From Polaromonas sp. (GTDB lineage: Bacteria; Pseudomonadota; Gammaproteobacteria; Burkholderiales; Burkholderiaceae_C), in contig JAAFJR010000001.1 of assembly GCA_013298945.1 (NCBI GenBank), positions 434,001 through 498,000 on the forward strand: a stretch of DNA of 64,000 bases. The letters are read 5' to 3'. Within the stretch, counting starts at the first letter, position 1; each line of letters begins with the position of its first letter. The position numbers and the translations under genes were made by a program. The notes beneath the pieces were generated by a model. That model was not told the origin of the DNA, made no database searches, and worked only from the letters and a program-made list of their open reading frames with translations. Below, piece by piece: positions 9,060 to 15,700 of the stretch.

Positions 9060-9551
9060 ATGCGAGCGGGGGATAACAAAGCTGTCACAGCCTACATCGC
9101 CCTAGGCGCTAACCTAGGCGATGCCACACAAACGGTTCGCAACGCCATCTACGCTATCAACGACTTACCCGAAACCCTAGTCACCAAGCAATCATCCCTC
9201 TACAAAACCGCAGCGATGGAGTCGCTCCCAGGTGCTCCAAAAAGCCCAGATTACATCAACGCTGTTATAGAGATAAAATGCCTGCAGCCAGCGTATTTAT
9301 TGCTTGAGCAGCTACAAAAAATAGAGCAAAAAGCAGGCAGAGAGCGCCCGTATCTGAATGCTCCGCGAACGCTGGATTTGGATATTTTGCTATATGGTGA
9401 TGAGGTAATACAAACCGAAACTTTGACCGTCCCCCACCCCCGCATGTGGCAGCGTGCCTTTGTTTTGGTGCCGCTAGCGGAGATTGCGCCGCAACTGGTT
9501 AGTGTGGCGCGGTTAGAGGGGGTGAGGGGGCAGGGGATTGAAAAACTCTGA
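9060..9551 (+). CDS. folK: 2-amino-4-hydroxy-6-hydroxymethyldihydropteridine pyrophosphokinase
   Basis: Transfers pyrophosphate from ATP to hydroxymethyldihydropterin in folate synthesis. At 163 residues it is normal in length, with AYIALGANLGD, ETLVTKQSSLYKT, the signature GRERPYLNAPRTLDLDILLYGD (metal-binding DLDIL) and PHPRMWQRAFVLVPL. It is tightly coupled to pcnB, a common pairing in Burkholderiales. Oddly, residues about 74-89 (CLQPAYLLLEQLQKIE) are encoded by a copy of the dispersed repeat, yet they align with the ordinary Ser-Pro-x-x-LL-x-x-L-x-x-IE helix of FolK without length change. Confidence 0.96.
   Translation: MRAGDNKAVTAYIALGANLGDATQTVRNAIYAINDLPETLVTKQSSLYKTAAMESLPGAPKSPDYINAVIEIKCLQPAYLLLEQLQKIEQKAGRERPYLNAPRTLDLDILLYGDEVIQTETLTVPHPRMWQRAFVLVPLAEIAPQLVSVARLEGVRGQGIEKL
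9279..9326 (-). repeat. Dispersed REP-like repeat, copy 4 (inside folK)
   Basis: CTGCAGCCAGCGTATTTATT followed by GCTTGAGCAGCTACAAAAAATAG matches the minus-strand form. In the folK frame the intergenic form would read CTG TAG ... CTA TAA; here both stops are sense codons (CAG and CAA). Confidence 0.85.
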
Positions 9552-9560
9552 AGTTTTGCT

Positions 9561-9884
9561 TTAAAACTTAATCTTCCCCGTCAATATATCCGCCCACATG
9601 CGCCAATCACCGGCGAAGCTGTAGAGCGGGTATTTGAAGGTGGCGGGGCGGTTGTGCTCGAAGAAGTAGTGGCCTACCCATGCAAACGCGTAACCTTGAA
9701 GCAACGCCCACAGAATCAGCATCGGGTTGCGGGTGACAACTGCGGTGACGAGCAACACTAAGGCAATGCTGGTGCCCACAAAATGCAATCGGCGCGAGGT
9801 TTGGTTGCTGTGTTCACTCAAGTAAAAGGGGTAAAACTCGCTAAATGTGGTGAATTTTTTATCTTCACTGGTTGGCTCAGTCAT
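9561..9884 (-). CDS. DUF962 (Mpo1-like) small membrane protein
   Basis: A 107-residue protein with the DUF962 layout: F(S)EFYPFYLSEHSNQTSRRLHFVGTS, a hydrophobic pair of helices (LVLLVTAVVTRNPMLILWALLQGYAFAWVGHYFFEHNRPATF) and a C-terminal YPLYSFAGDWRMWADIL. The conserved His residues of the HxxN and GHxFFEHNRP motifs are present. Yeast Mpo1 of this family is a fatty-acid 2-hydroxy dioxygenase; the bacterial role is not established. The start at ATG 9884 has GAGAGAGAC upstream. A longer reading frame would run through a palindromic repeat and is rejected. Convergent with folK, 9 bases apart. Confidence 0.85.
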   Translation of the reverse strand: MTEPTSEDKKFTTFSEFYPFYLSEHSNQTSRRLHFVGTSIALVLLVTAVVTRNPMLILWALLQGYAFAWVGHYFFEHNRPATFKYPLYSFAGDWRMWADILTGKIKF

Positions 9885-9929
9885 ATGTGTCTCTCTCGTT
9901 GTTATACGTAAATAGTAACCGTTTGAGCC

Positions 9930-9993
9930 GTCATTCCCGCGTAGGCGGGAATCTACAAGCGCCTCCATGGATTCCCGCCTACGCGGGAATGAC
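9930..9993. repeat. Perfect 24-bp inverted repeat (dRS3/REP-like, ATTCCCGCG type)
   Basis: Arms 9930-9953 and 9970-9993 are exact inverted complements (GTCATTCCCGCGTAGGCGGG plus AATC) around a 16-base spacer. Each arm itself contains an ATTCCCG...CGGGAAT hairpin like the Neisseria dRS3 repeat. A third degenerate half-copy (GCGAGAATGACA) follows at about 10003. The element lies between mutL and the DUF962 gene. Confidence 0.9.
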
Positions 9994-10018
9994 AATTCGG
10001 GCGCGAGAATGACAGTGC

Positions 10019-11929
10019 CTATCGCCCCCGCATAAACAAGGCATCCAACTCCTTGATGCTGATTTGTCGCCACGTTGACCGCCCATGGTTACATTGGTCA
10101 GAGCGCTCGGTTTCTTCCATTTGGCGTAGCAAGGCGTTCATCTCGTCCAGCGTTAGTTTGCGATTTGCCCGTACCGCGCCGTGGCAGGCCATGGTGGATA
10201 GGATTTCGTTTTGAGCGCGTTGTATGACGGTGCTGGCATCGTGCAGGGCGAGTTCGGCCAAGACGCTGCGGGCAAGTTCGACGGCGTCGCCTTTTGCTAA
10301 AGTCGTCGGTACCGCGCGGACCGCAAGCGTTTTTGGGGAAAAGGCGGTGATGTCCAAACCCAGTTGCAAGAGTGTTTCAGCGCATTCTTGCGCGGTGGAG
10401 ACTTCCAGCGGGGTGGCGGCGAAGGTGGCGGGGATGAGTAAAGGCTGACTTGACAGCGATGATTTCGCAGCTTCTGCAACGTTGATTTGTGACTTCAAGC
10501 GCTCATACACAATCCGCTCATGCGCGGCGTGCATATCCACAATGACCAAGCCCTGCGCGTTTTCCGCCAAGATGTAGATGCCTTGGAGCTGGGCAATGGC
10601 GCGGCCTAACGGCCAGATGGTGTCGTCAGAATGGTTTTTTGGTGAGCTGTCGAACGAGTTTGAAGTCGCGGTTTGTGGATTATTCTGCGGCGGCCAAACG
10701 GCTGTAACATCTGAAATCTGGTGCGTTTCAGATGGTAAAAGCTCTCTATTTGCTACATAATTAATAGCTGTTGAGGCAGTAAATATGCCGGCTAAAGGTG
10801 TATTTGAGGCTGAAAACCTACTAAATGACTGGTTTGAAGGCTCATTTTGGGTGTTTTGAGCCATTTGAGCCATTTGAGCCGATTGTTGCGTCATAACCGC
10901 AGCCCGTGGTGCTGCCAAAGCATTCTCCACCGCATGCCGCACCGCCTGATGCACTTCGCGGCCATCGCGAAAACGCACTTCGATTTTGGTCGGGTGGACA
11001 TTCACATCAACACGGGTCGGCTCAATCTCCACGTACAGTACATACACAGGCTGGCGGTGGCCGTGCAGCACGTCTTCGTAGGCGGAGCGGGCGGCGTGGG
11101 TGATGACTTTGTCGCGAACGAAGCGCTGGTTGACGTAGGCAAACTGCTGGTCGGCGCGAGAGCGGGCGTGGTCGGGTATGCCGGCGCGGCCGGTGACGCG
11201 GATGCCGTTTTGCGTGTGATCGACTTGGACGGACTGGTTGATGAAATCGTCGCCAAAAACGTCTTTAAGCCGTTGATTTCGTTGACTTTCTTGATTTTCG
11301 GTTGAGGATGAGGATGCACGCCATTGCTCCACCAATTTGCCATCGTGCCAAATCGCAAAACCCACTTCGGGCCGCACCAAGGCATGGCGGCGCACGGCTT
11401 CGATGCAGTGCGCCAGCTCGGTGGCGTCGGTTTTGAGGAATTTGCGCCGTGCAGGCGTGCTGAAGAATAGCTCTTTGACTTCCACAGTTGTGCCCTGCGC
11501 CCGAGCGGCGGGGCTGAGTTCGCCGGTCAATCCATTCAGTGAAAAGGCTGTGGCTTGACCTGCGGGACGTGAAATCAGGGCGCAGTCTGCAATCGAATTG
11601 ATGGCGGCCAGCGCCTCACCCCGAAAACCCATCGTCCCTACTGATTCCAAATCGGTCAAATTCGTGATTTTGCTGGTGGCGTGGCGCCTCAATGCAATCG
11701 CCAGTTCATCAGGCGCGATGCCTACGCCGTCGTCTTCCACCGCAATCAGCCGCACACCGCCTGCGGACAGACGCACAGTGATCTGCGTCGCGCCTGCGTC
11801 CAAGGTGTTGTCCACCAGCTCGCGCACGACCGAGGCGGGGCGCTCGACTACTTCGCCGGCGGCGATCTGGCTGATGAGTTCGTCTGGCAGTTCGCGGATG
11901 GGGCGGCGGGGAGCGGTTTCAAAAGGCAT
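10019..11929 (-). CDS. mutL: DNA mismatch repair protein MutL
   Basis: The 636-residue GHKL ATPase couples MutS mismatch recognition to downstream nicking and excision. The N-terminal domain has IAAGEVVERPASVVRELVDNTLDAGA, the ATP-binding DDGVGI and TMGFRGEALAAI, and the NVHPTKIEVRF motif near residue 310. The C-terminal dimerisation domain (about 445-636) carries VIVDMHAAHERIVYERLK and ACHGAVRANRKL; no endonuclease DQHA(x)2E(x)4E motif is visible, as in enteric MutL. The Gln/Ser/Asn-rich linker (about 350-440) includes residues encoded by a dispersed repeat copy. It lies divergent to dedA, 45 bases away. Confidence 0.97.
   Translation of the reverse strand: MPFETAPRRPIRELPDELISQIAAGEVVERPASVVRELVDNTLDAGATQITVRLSAGGVRLIAVEDDGVGIAPDELAIALRRHATSKITNLTDLESVGTMGFRGEALAAINSIADCALISRPAGQATAFSLNGLTGELSPAARAQGTTVEVKELFFSTPARRKFLKTDATELAHCIEAVRRHALVRPEVGFAIWHDGKLVEQWRASSSSTENQESQRNQRLKDVFGDDFINQSVQVDHTQNGIRVTGRAGIPDHARSRADQQFAYVNQRFVRDKVITHAARSAYEDVLHGHRQPVYVLYVEIEPTRVDVNVHPTKIEVRFRDGREVHQAVRHAVENALAAPRAAVMTQQSAQMAQMAQNTQNEPSNQSFSRFSASNTPLAGIFTASTAINYVANRELLPSETHQISDVTAVWPPQNNPQTATSNSFDSSPKNHSDDTIWPLGRAIAQLQGIYILAENAQGLVIVDMHAAHERIVYERLKSQINVAEAAKSSLSSQPLLIPATFAATPLEVSTAQECAETLLQLGLDITAFSPKTLAVRAVPTTLAKGDAVELARSVLAELALHDASTVIQRAQNEILSTMACHGAVRANRKLTLDEMNALLRQMEETERSDQCNHGRSTWRQISIKELDALFMRGR
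10751..10806 (+). repeat. Dispersed REP-like repeat, copy 5 (inside mutL linker)
   Basis: Plus-strand form TAATTAATAGCTGTTGAGGC then AGTAAATATGCCGGCTAAAGG, antisense to mutL. On the mutL strand it is read as LAGIFTASTAIN; the in-frame TAA of the intergenic form is TCA here. It sits in the poorly conserved interdomain linker. Confidence 0.8.
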
Positions 11930-11974
11930 GGGGCATTGTAAATTGATAAAAAGTTGCGGCGATAATCACACACT

Positions 11975-12619
11975 ATGGAAATCATCACAACCCTTCTCGA
12001 CTTCATCCTTCATGTTGACAAATACCTTGAGATTTTTGTCAAAAACAACGGCACTTGGGTCTATGTGCTGCTGTTTGCCATTATTTTTGTAGAAACGGGC
12101 TTGGTCGTCATGCCGTTTCTGCCGGGTGATTCGCTGTTGTTCGTCGTCGGGGCGATGTGCGGTATAGGGCTGATGGATTTGCCGCTCAGCATTGGTTTGC
12201 TGTGGTTGGCAGCGGTGCTGGGCAACCAGACCAATTACACGATTGGGCATTATTTCGGTCCCAAAGTTTTCAAGTGGGAAGACACCAAGTTTTTCAACAA
12301 AAAAGCATTCAACCAAGCGCATGATTTTTACGAAAAATACGGTGGCATCACCATCGTTGCGGCGCGTTTTATGCCGTTTGTGCGCACCTTTGCGCCTTTT
12401 GTGGCTGGCGTGGCGCAAATGACGCGTGGCAAATTCACGTTGTACGATATTACAGGCGGCCTGCTGTGGGTAGCAAGTTTGACGATTTTGGGTTACTTTT
12501 TTGGCAACATCCCCATGGTGAAACAGCACTTGGACAAAGTGATTTACGCCATGATTTTGATTCCCGGCATGTTTGTGTTCTGGGGTGCTTGGAAAGCCAG
12601 AAAAACGGAAGGTAAGTAA
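11975..12619 (+). CDS. DedA family inner-membrane protein
   Basis: The 214-residue protein has the DedA signature order: an amphipathic N-terminus, a hydrophobic segment with ETGLVVMPFLPGDSLLFVVGA (acidic and arginine/proline residues of the re-entrant loop), GNQTNYTIGHYFGPKVF, and the RFMPFVRTFAPFVAGVAQM block with the essential arginines, then two C-terminal helices. DedA proteins (YqjA, YghB and others) act in undecaprenyl-phosphate or phospholipid recycling and in proton-motive-force-dependent envelope homeostasis. The exact role here is unknown. The PaaI-like thioesterase gene begins 3 bases after its stop. Confidence 0.92.
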   Translation: MEIITTLLDFILHVDKYLEIFVKNNGTWVYVLLFAIIFVETGLVVMPFLPGDSLLFVVGAMCGIGLMDLPLSIGLLWLAAVLGNQTNYTIGHYFGPKVFKWEDTKFFNKKAFNQAHDFYEKYGGITIVAARFMPFVRTFAPFVAGVAQMTRGKFTLYDITGGLLWVASLTILGYFFGNIPMVKQHLDKVIYAMILIPGMFVFWGAWKARKTEGK

Positions 12620-12622
12620 AGA

Positions 12623-13051
12623 ATGACTGCAAAGTTAACTACCAACAAACCTACGCTAGCTGAGGTTGTTGACTTCATCACAACTGAATTCCCTCAGTCC
12701 AAATGCAGCATCGACGCGGTAGGCAACAAGTCCGCCACCATTCGACACAACATCAGTGAAGCCGAGCTGCGCCCTGGCGGTACGGTTTCTGGCCCAGTGA
12801 TGATGTTTGTAGCCGATGTGGCGCTATATGTGGCGATTTTGGGTGAGATCGGCATCGTGCCTTTGACGGTGACGACCAGTTTGAACATCAACTTTCTACG
12901 CAAACCGGCGGCAGACAAAGCCATCATCGGCGTGTGCAAACTTATCAAACTAGGACGCACACTGGCGATTGGCGAAGTGTCGATTTACTCAGAAGGCAAC
13001 CCTGAGATGGTGGCGCACGCGGTGGGGACGTATGCGATTCCTAGATCTTAG
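12623..13051 (+). CDS. PaaI-family hotdog thioesterase
   Basis: A 142-residue single hotdog-fold protein. Visible are HNISEAELRPGGTVSGPVMMFVADVALYVAIL (the helix carrying the catalytic Asp/Glu region and oxyanion Gly residues), VTTSLNINFLRKP and the closing strand TLAIGEVSIYS. Such enzymes hydrolyse acyl-CoA thioesters; the substrate is not determinable. It is probably translated together with dedA (3-base gap), although no functional link between the two families is established. Confidence 0.85.
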   Translation: MTAKLTTNKPTLAEVVDFITTEFPQSKCSIDAVGNKSATIRHNISEAELRPGGTVSGPVMMFVADVALYVAILGEIGIVPLTVTTSLNINFLRKPAADKAIIGVCKLIKLGRTLAIGEVSIYSEGNPEMVAHAVGTYAIPRS

Positions 13052-13140
13052 GATTGCATGATTGCGCGAACTTGCATTTGATGCTTAAATTTGAACTTAT
13101 TGAGAGATACACTGTCCGACAGCACATAAAACGCTTATTT

Positions 13141-13455
13141 ATGACATTAAAGTTTAGTATCGTTCGTCGAATTTTGGTTGTCCTAGCTGCTCTGTGGTTT
13201 GTCGGCTATGCGAGTGCGACCACGATTTGTGCCAACAGTTGTCCTGATTGTGTTGCATTTAGCGTGGGTGTGAACAGCTGTAGCGCCTCTTGTTCTGCCG
13301 TCAGTGTGCCATCGCACGACGCACCAAAAATACACTTTACCCAATTAACAGTTTTTTACCCCACGTTTCATTGGACTTATGCCTCTGTCAATACAAACCA
13401 TATTTGGAAACCACCAAAGCAAGCCCTGTCTTCCTCATTGACATTTATGATTTAA
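13141..13455 (+). CDS. Secreted cysteine-rich protein of unknown function
   Basis: I do not recognise a family. From ATG 13141 the product is 104 residues: a basic N-terminus (MTLKFSIVRR), a hydrophobic core and a probable Sec cleavage after GYASA, then five cysteines in two clusters, CANSCPDC (C-x3-C-x2-C) and SCSASC (C-x3-C), followed by His-containing SHDAPKIHF and an aromatic tail (FYPTFHWTY). Such clusters could bind metal or form disulfides in the periplasm. An upstream in-frame ATG at 13054 would bury the signal peptide. The next gene, 22 bases downstream, encodes another secreted Cys-rich peptide, suggesting a two-gene unit. Confidence 0.6.
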   Translation: MTLKFSIVRRILVVLAALWFVGYASATTICANSCPDCVAFSVGVNSCSASCSAVSVPSHDAPKIHFTQLTVFYPTFHWTYASVNTNHIWKPPKQALSSSLTFMI

Positions 13456-13477
13456 TTTATTTTTAAAAGGTATTTAT

Positions 13478-13615
13478 ATGAAAACCAAATCTTTGAAATT
13501 CATGGCCGCAGTAGCTGCTTTCATCGGCTCTTCTAGCGTGTTTGCCGCTGCGGCTGGCGCCTGCTGTGTCGCTGGTGCAGCTTGCTGCATGGGCGTTTTG
13601 CCTTGCTGCTTGTAA
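13478..13615 (+). CDS. 45-residue secreted peptide with three Cys-Cys pairs
   Basis: A short open frame with a good ribosome site (AAAAGG, 8 bases before ATG). It encodes a basic start MKTKSLKF, a hydrophobic segment and a likely signal-peptidase site at SVFA, leaving a mature peptide of roughly 20 residues containing GACC-VAGAA-CC-MGVLP-CCL. The three CC pairs are exactly five residues apart and the chain ends one residue after the last pair. A strong terminator follows 20 bases later, so this is a genuine transcription-unit end. No modification enzyme lies nearby. Soft-metal (copper) binding or redox buffering are possibilities, not conclusions. Confidence 0.7.
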   Translation: MKTKSLKFMAAVAAFIGSSSVFAAAAGACCVAGAACCMGVLPCCL

Positions 13616-13634
13616 TACTGTAGTTAGTTAAAAC

Positions 13635-13671
13635 GAAGGCTCAGTCACTGCTTGGTGGCTGAGCCTTTTTT
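13635..13671 (+). terminator. Rho-independent terminator after the CC-peptide gene
   Basis: GAAGGCTCAGTCACTGC / TTGGTGGCTGAGCCTTTTTT forms an 11-bp-class hairpin followed by a T run. The A-rich other side could also stop amiC transcription from the opposite strand. Confidence 0.85.
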
Positions 13672-13692
13672 ATGTCTGATCAAATCTGACGG

Positions 13693-15126
13693 CTAGACCG
13701 ATCTATTCCTAGCCAAGGGCGGATTTCGCGCAAAGTAGCGCTTGATGCCGCGCATCACTGCATCCGCTAGTTTTTCTTGATACTCGTCGCTACGTAGCTT
13801 GTCTTCCTCGTCGGGGTTGCTGATGAAGGCAGTTTCTATCAATACGCTGGGGATATCGGGGGCTTTGAGCACAGCAAAGCCGGCTTGCTCGACTTGGGGC
13901 TTGTGTAATTTCCCCACGCCACCGATTTCTTTGATCACCGCCCGCCCTAGGTGCAAGCTGTCGTTGATTTGCGCGGTGGTGCTCATATCTAACAGCGCTT
14001 TGAGCACGTTCACGTCTTTGGCTTTGATGTTGACGCCGCCCACCGCGTCCGCCGCGTTTTCTTTGTTGGCCAACCAGCGGGCGGATGCGCTGGTTGCGCC
14101 TTTGTCGCTGAGGGCAAACACGCTGGCACCGCGTGCTTCGGGGTTGGTGAAGGCGTCGGCATGGATGCTGACGAACAAATCTGCTTGCACTTTTTGTGCT
14201 TTTTTGACGCGCTCGTTCAAGGGTACAAAAAAGTCCGCGTCCCGTGTCAAATACGCCCGCATGGGGTTGCCTTTGATCACGCTTTTGTTGATGCGGTCAC
14301 GCAGTTTCAGGGCGACGCTGAGCACCACGTCTTTTTCACGCGTGCCGGCTGGACCAATCGCGCCTGGGTCTTCACCGCCGTGGCCAGGGTCAAGCGCGAT
14401 GATAATGAGGCGGTCTGTTTTGCTCGGTGCAGTCGCTACAACCGTTGTGGGCGTGGTGCTAGATGAATTTAATTTAGGCTCTTTTTCAAGTGCTTTTTGG
14501 TCTGTAGCCGTCGTATTTATTGCCTGAGCAGCTATATTATTTGTAGTTTTATCAGTTGTTTTTTTGCTTTTTTGAGCGATTAAATCACCCAATGGGTCTG
14601 AGATTTCTGGCGGTTTGGCTTCTTTCATCCGCTCATTAATCAAAGCTTCTAGCGGGTCGATTTTGTTCACGGGGTACAAGTCCAAAACCAAACGGTGCGC
14701 GTAAGCGGCAACTGGCGGCAGCTTGAACACTTGCGGCAGCGCGGCTTGCTTCAAATCTAGCACCAAGCGCACAACATTGGGTGAGCCAAAGCCCAAGGCT
14801 ACTAAATTTTGATCCGTAGCGGTTGTGTATTGACCCACGCGAATACCGCTGATAAATGGGTCGTCCGATTTAACCTTGGCCACCAGCTCGCGTAGCGCAG
14901 GGTTAAGTTCTAATCCCTCGATATCTACAGCTAAACGCGGGGGGTCTTTGATGAAGGTTTGTTTGGTATTAAGGGCGACGTCGCTCTCGATGGTGACTCG
15001 GGTGTAGTCCGCCGCTGGCCAAATCCGTACCGCCAAAATGCCAGCGCCTCGGGCGATTTGGTGGCTGCCCAGAAGCAGTACCAAAGTGCCTTGGGCTGAT
15101 AGCTTTAATACGGAGCGGCGTTGCAT
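13693..15126 (-). CDS. amiC: N-acetylmuramoyl-L-alanine amidase (AmiC type)
   Basis: A periplasmic zinc amidase that splits septal peptidoglycan for daughter-cell separation. From ATG 15126 it is 477 residues: an RR-containing signal (MQRRSVLKL, Tat-like as in E. coli AmiC), an AMIN domain (about residues 32-150, including ILAVRIWPAADYTRVTIES), a low-complexity linker, and an Amidase_3 domain. The domain shows zinc and catalytic residues in ALDPGHGGEDPG, REKDVVLSVAL, FVSIHADAF and IETAFISNPDEE. The linker (about 199-214) contains repeat-encoded IAAQAINTTAT. Its gene starts 10 bases after tsaE. NlpD, encoded at 40.8 kb, is the likely activator. Confidence 0.94.
   Translation of the reverse strand: MQRRSVLKLSAQGTLVLLLGSHQIARGAGILAVRIWPAADYTRVTIESDVALNTKQTFIKDPPRLAVDIEGLELNPALRELVAKVKSDDPFISGIRVGQYTTATDQNLVALGFGSPNVVRLVLDLKQAALPQVFKLPPVAAYAHRLVLDLYPVNKIDPLEALINERMKEAKPPEISDPLGDLIAQKSKKTTDKTTNNIAAQAINTTATDQKALEKEPKLNSSSTTPTTVVATAPSKTDRLIIIALDPGHGGEDPGAIGPAGTREKDVVLSVALKLRDRINKSVIKGNPMRAYLTRDADFFVPLNERVKKAQKVQADLFVSIHADAFTNPEARGASVFALSDKGATSASARWLANKENAADAVGGVNIKAKDVNVLKALLDMSTTAQINDSLHLGRAVIKEIGGVGKLHKPQVEQAGFAVLKAPDIPSVLIETAFISNPDEEDKLRSDEYQEKLADAVMRGIKRYFARNPPLARNRSV
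14502..14555 (-). repeat. Dispersed REP-like repeat, copy 6 (inside amiC linker)
   Basis: GTAGCCGTCGTATTTATTGC then CTGAGCAGCTATATTATTTGTAG. On the amiC strand it reads NNIAAQAINTTAT; the in-frame TAG of the intergenic form (GCT GCT TAG GCA) is CAG here, giving Gln. Confidence 0.88.
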
Positions 15127-15136
15127 AAAAGGCAAA

Positions 15137-15655
15137 TTAGGCTGGTGTAATAAATGATTGCAGTTTAGAAATGACTTGATGACCAACAGGAGTTTGCGCC
15201 GTGACGGTGATGACTCTGGATTCATCCATGTTAGCTACTATTTTAATAGCTACATCAGCAATAGGTAATTCAGCTGCAGCATTTTCAGGCCATTCTGCGA
15301 GTTTGATACCTTTGCTTGCAAATATGTCTCTAAAACCGGCTTCTTCCCACTCTTGCGGGTCGTTAAAGCGATAAAAGTCAAAATGCCATAAATTTAGCGG
15401 TTGGTACAAAGCGTTTTTGATGTCGTCATACGATTCCACAATCGCATATGTGGGGCTTTTGATGCGCCCCATCACGCCTAGGGTTTGCAGTAAATGCCGT
15501 ACCAGCGTAGTTTTGCCAGCACCTAAATCGCCGTGTAGCTCGATAAACAGGCTGTCCTCAGGCGTTAGGGTTGATAATTGATGCGCTATCCGCACCGCAA
15601 ATTGGCGGGTGTCGTCTTCAGTCCGCCATTGCAAGATAAGTTCAGTAAAAGTCAT
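15137..15655 (-). CDS. tsaE: tRNA threonylcarbamoyladenosine biosynthesis ATPase TsaE
   Basis: A P-loop protein needed with TsaB and TsaD for t6A37 modification of ANN-decoding tRNAs. From ATG 15655 it is 172 residues with TRQFAVRIAHQL, Walker A HGDLGAGKTTLVRHLL, the KSPTYAIVESYD switch, LWHFDFYRFNDPQEWEEAGF and LAEWPENA, all family hallmarks. A TTG at 15679 is a less likely start. The tsaE-amiC order is standard in many proteobacteria. A degenerate repeat copy appears to encode the C-terminal AAAELPIADVAIKIV. Confidence 0.95.
   Translation of the reverse strand: MTFTELILQWRTEDDTRQFAVRIAHQLSTLTPEDSLFIELHGDLGAGKTTLVRHLLQTLGVMGRIKSPTYAIVESYDDIKNALYQPLNLWHFDFYRFNDPQEWEEAGFRDIFASKGIKLAEWPENAAAELPIADVAIKIVANMDESRVITVTAQTPVGHQVISKLQSFITPA
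15232..15280 (+). repeat. Degenerate dispersed repeat, copy 7 (inside tsaE)
   Basis: CTATTTTAATAGCTACATCA then GCAATAGGTAATTCAGCTGCAGC resembles the element with several substitutions. On the tsaE strand it is in the same frame as the mutL copy, and the expected TAA is GAT. Similarity is partial, so this one could be coincidental. Confidence 0.45.
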
Positions 15656-15700
15656 TAATTCAGTAGTCAAATCGAGCAATATTTAAAAGTTAATGAACGC

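Noticed and set aside
13478-13615. CC peptide as a bufferin-type or lanthipeptide precursor
   Set aside because: No DUF692, DUF2063, lanthionine synthetase or other modification enzyme is nearby, and the peptide is much shorter than bufferin precursors. It is left as unknown.
13799-14527. A 242-codon frame opposite amiC
   Set aside because: It is antisense to the conserved amidase domain and has low-complexity Ser/Leu/Ala composition.
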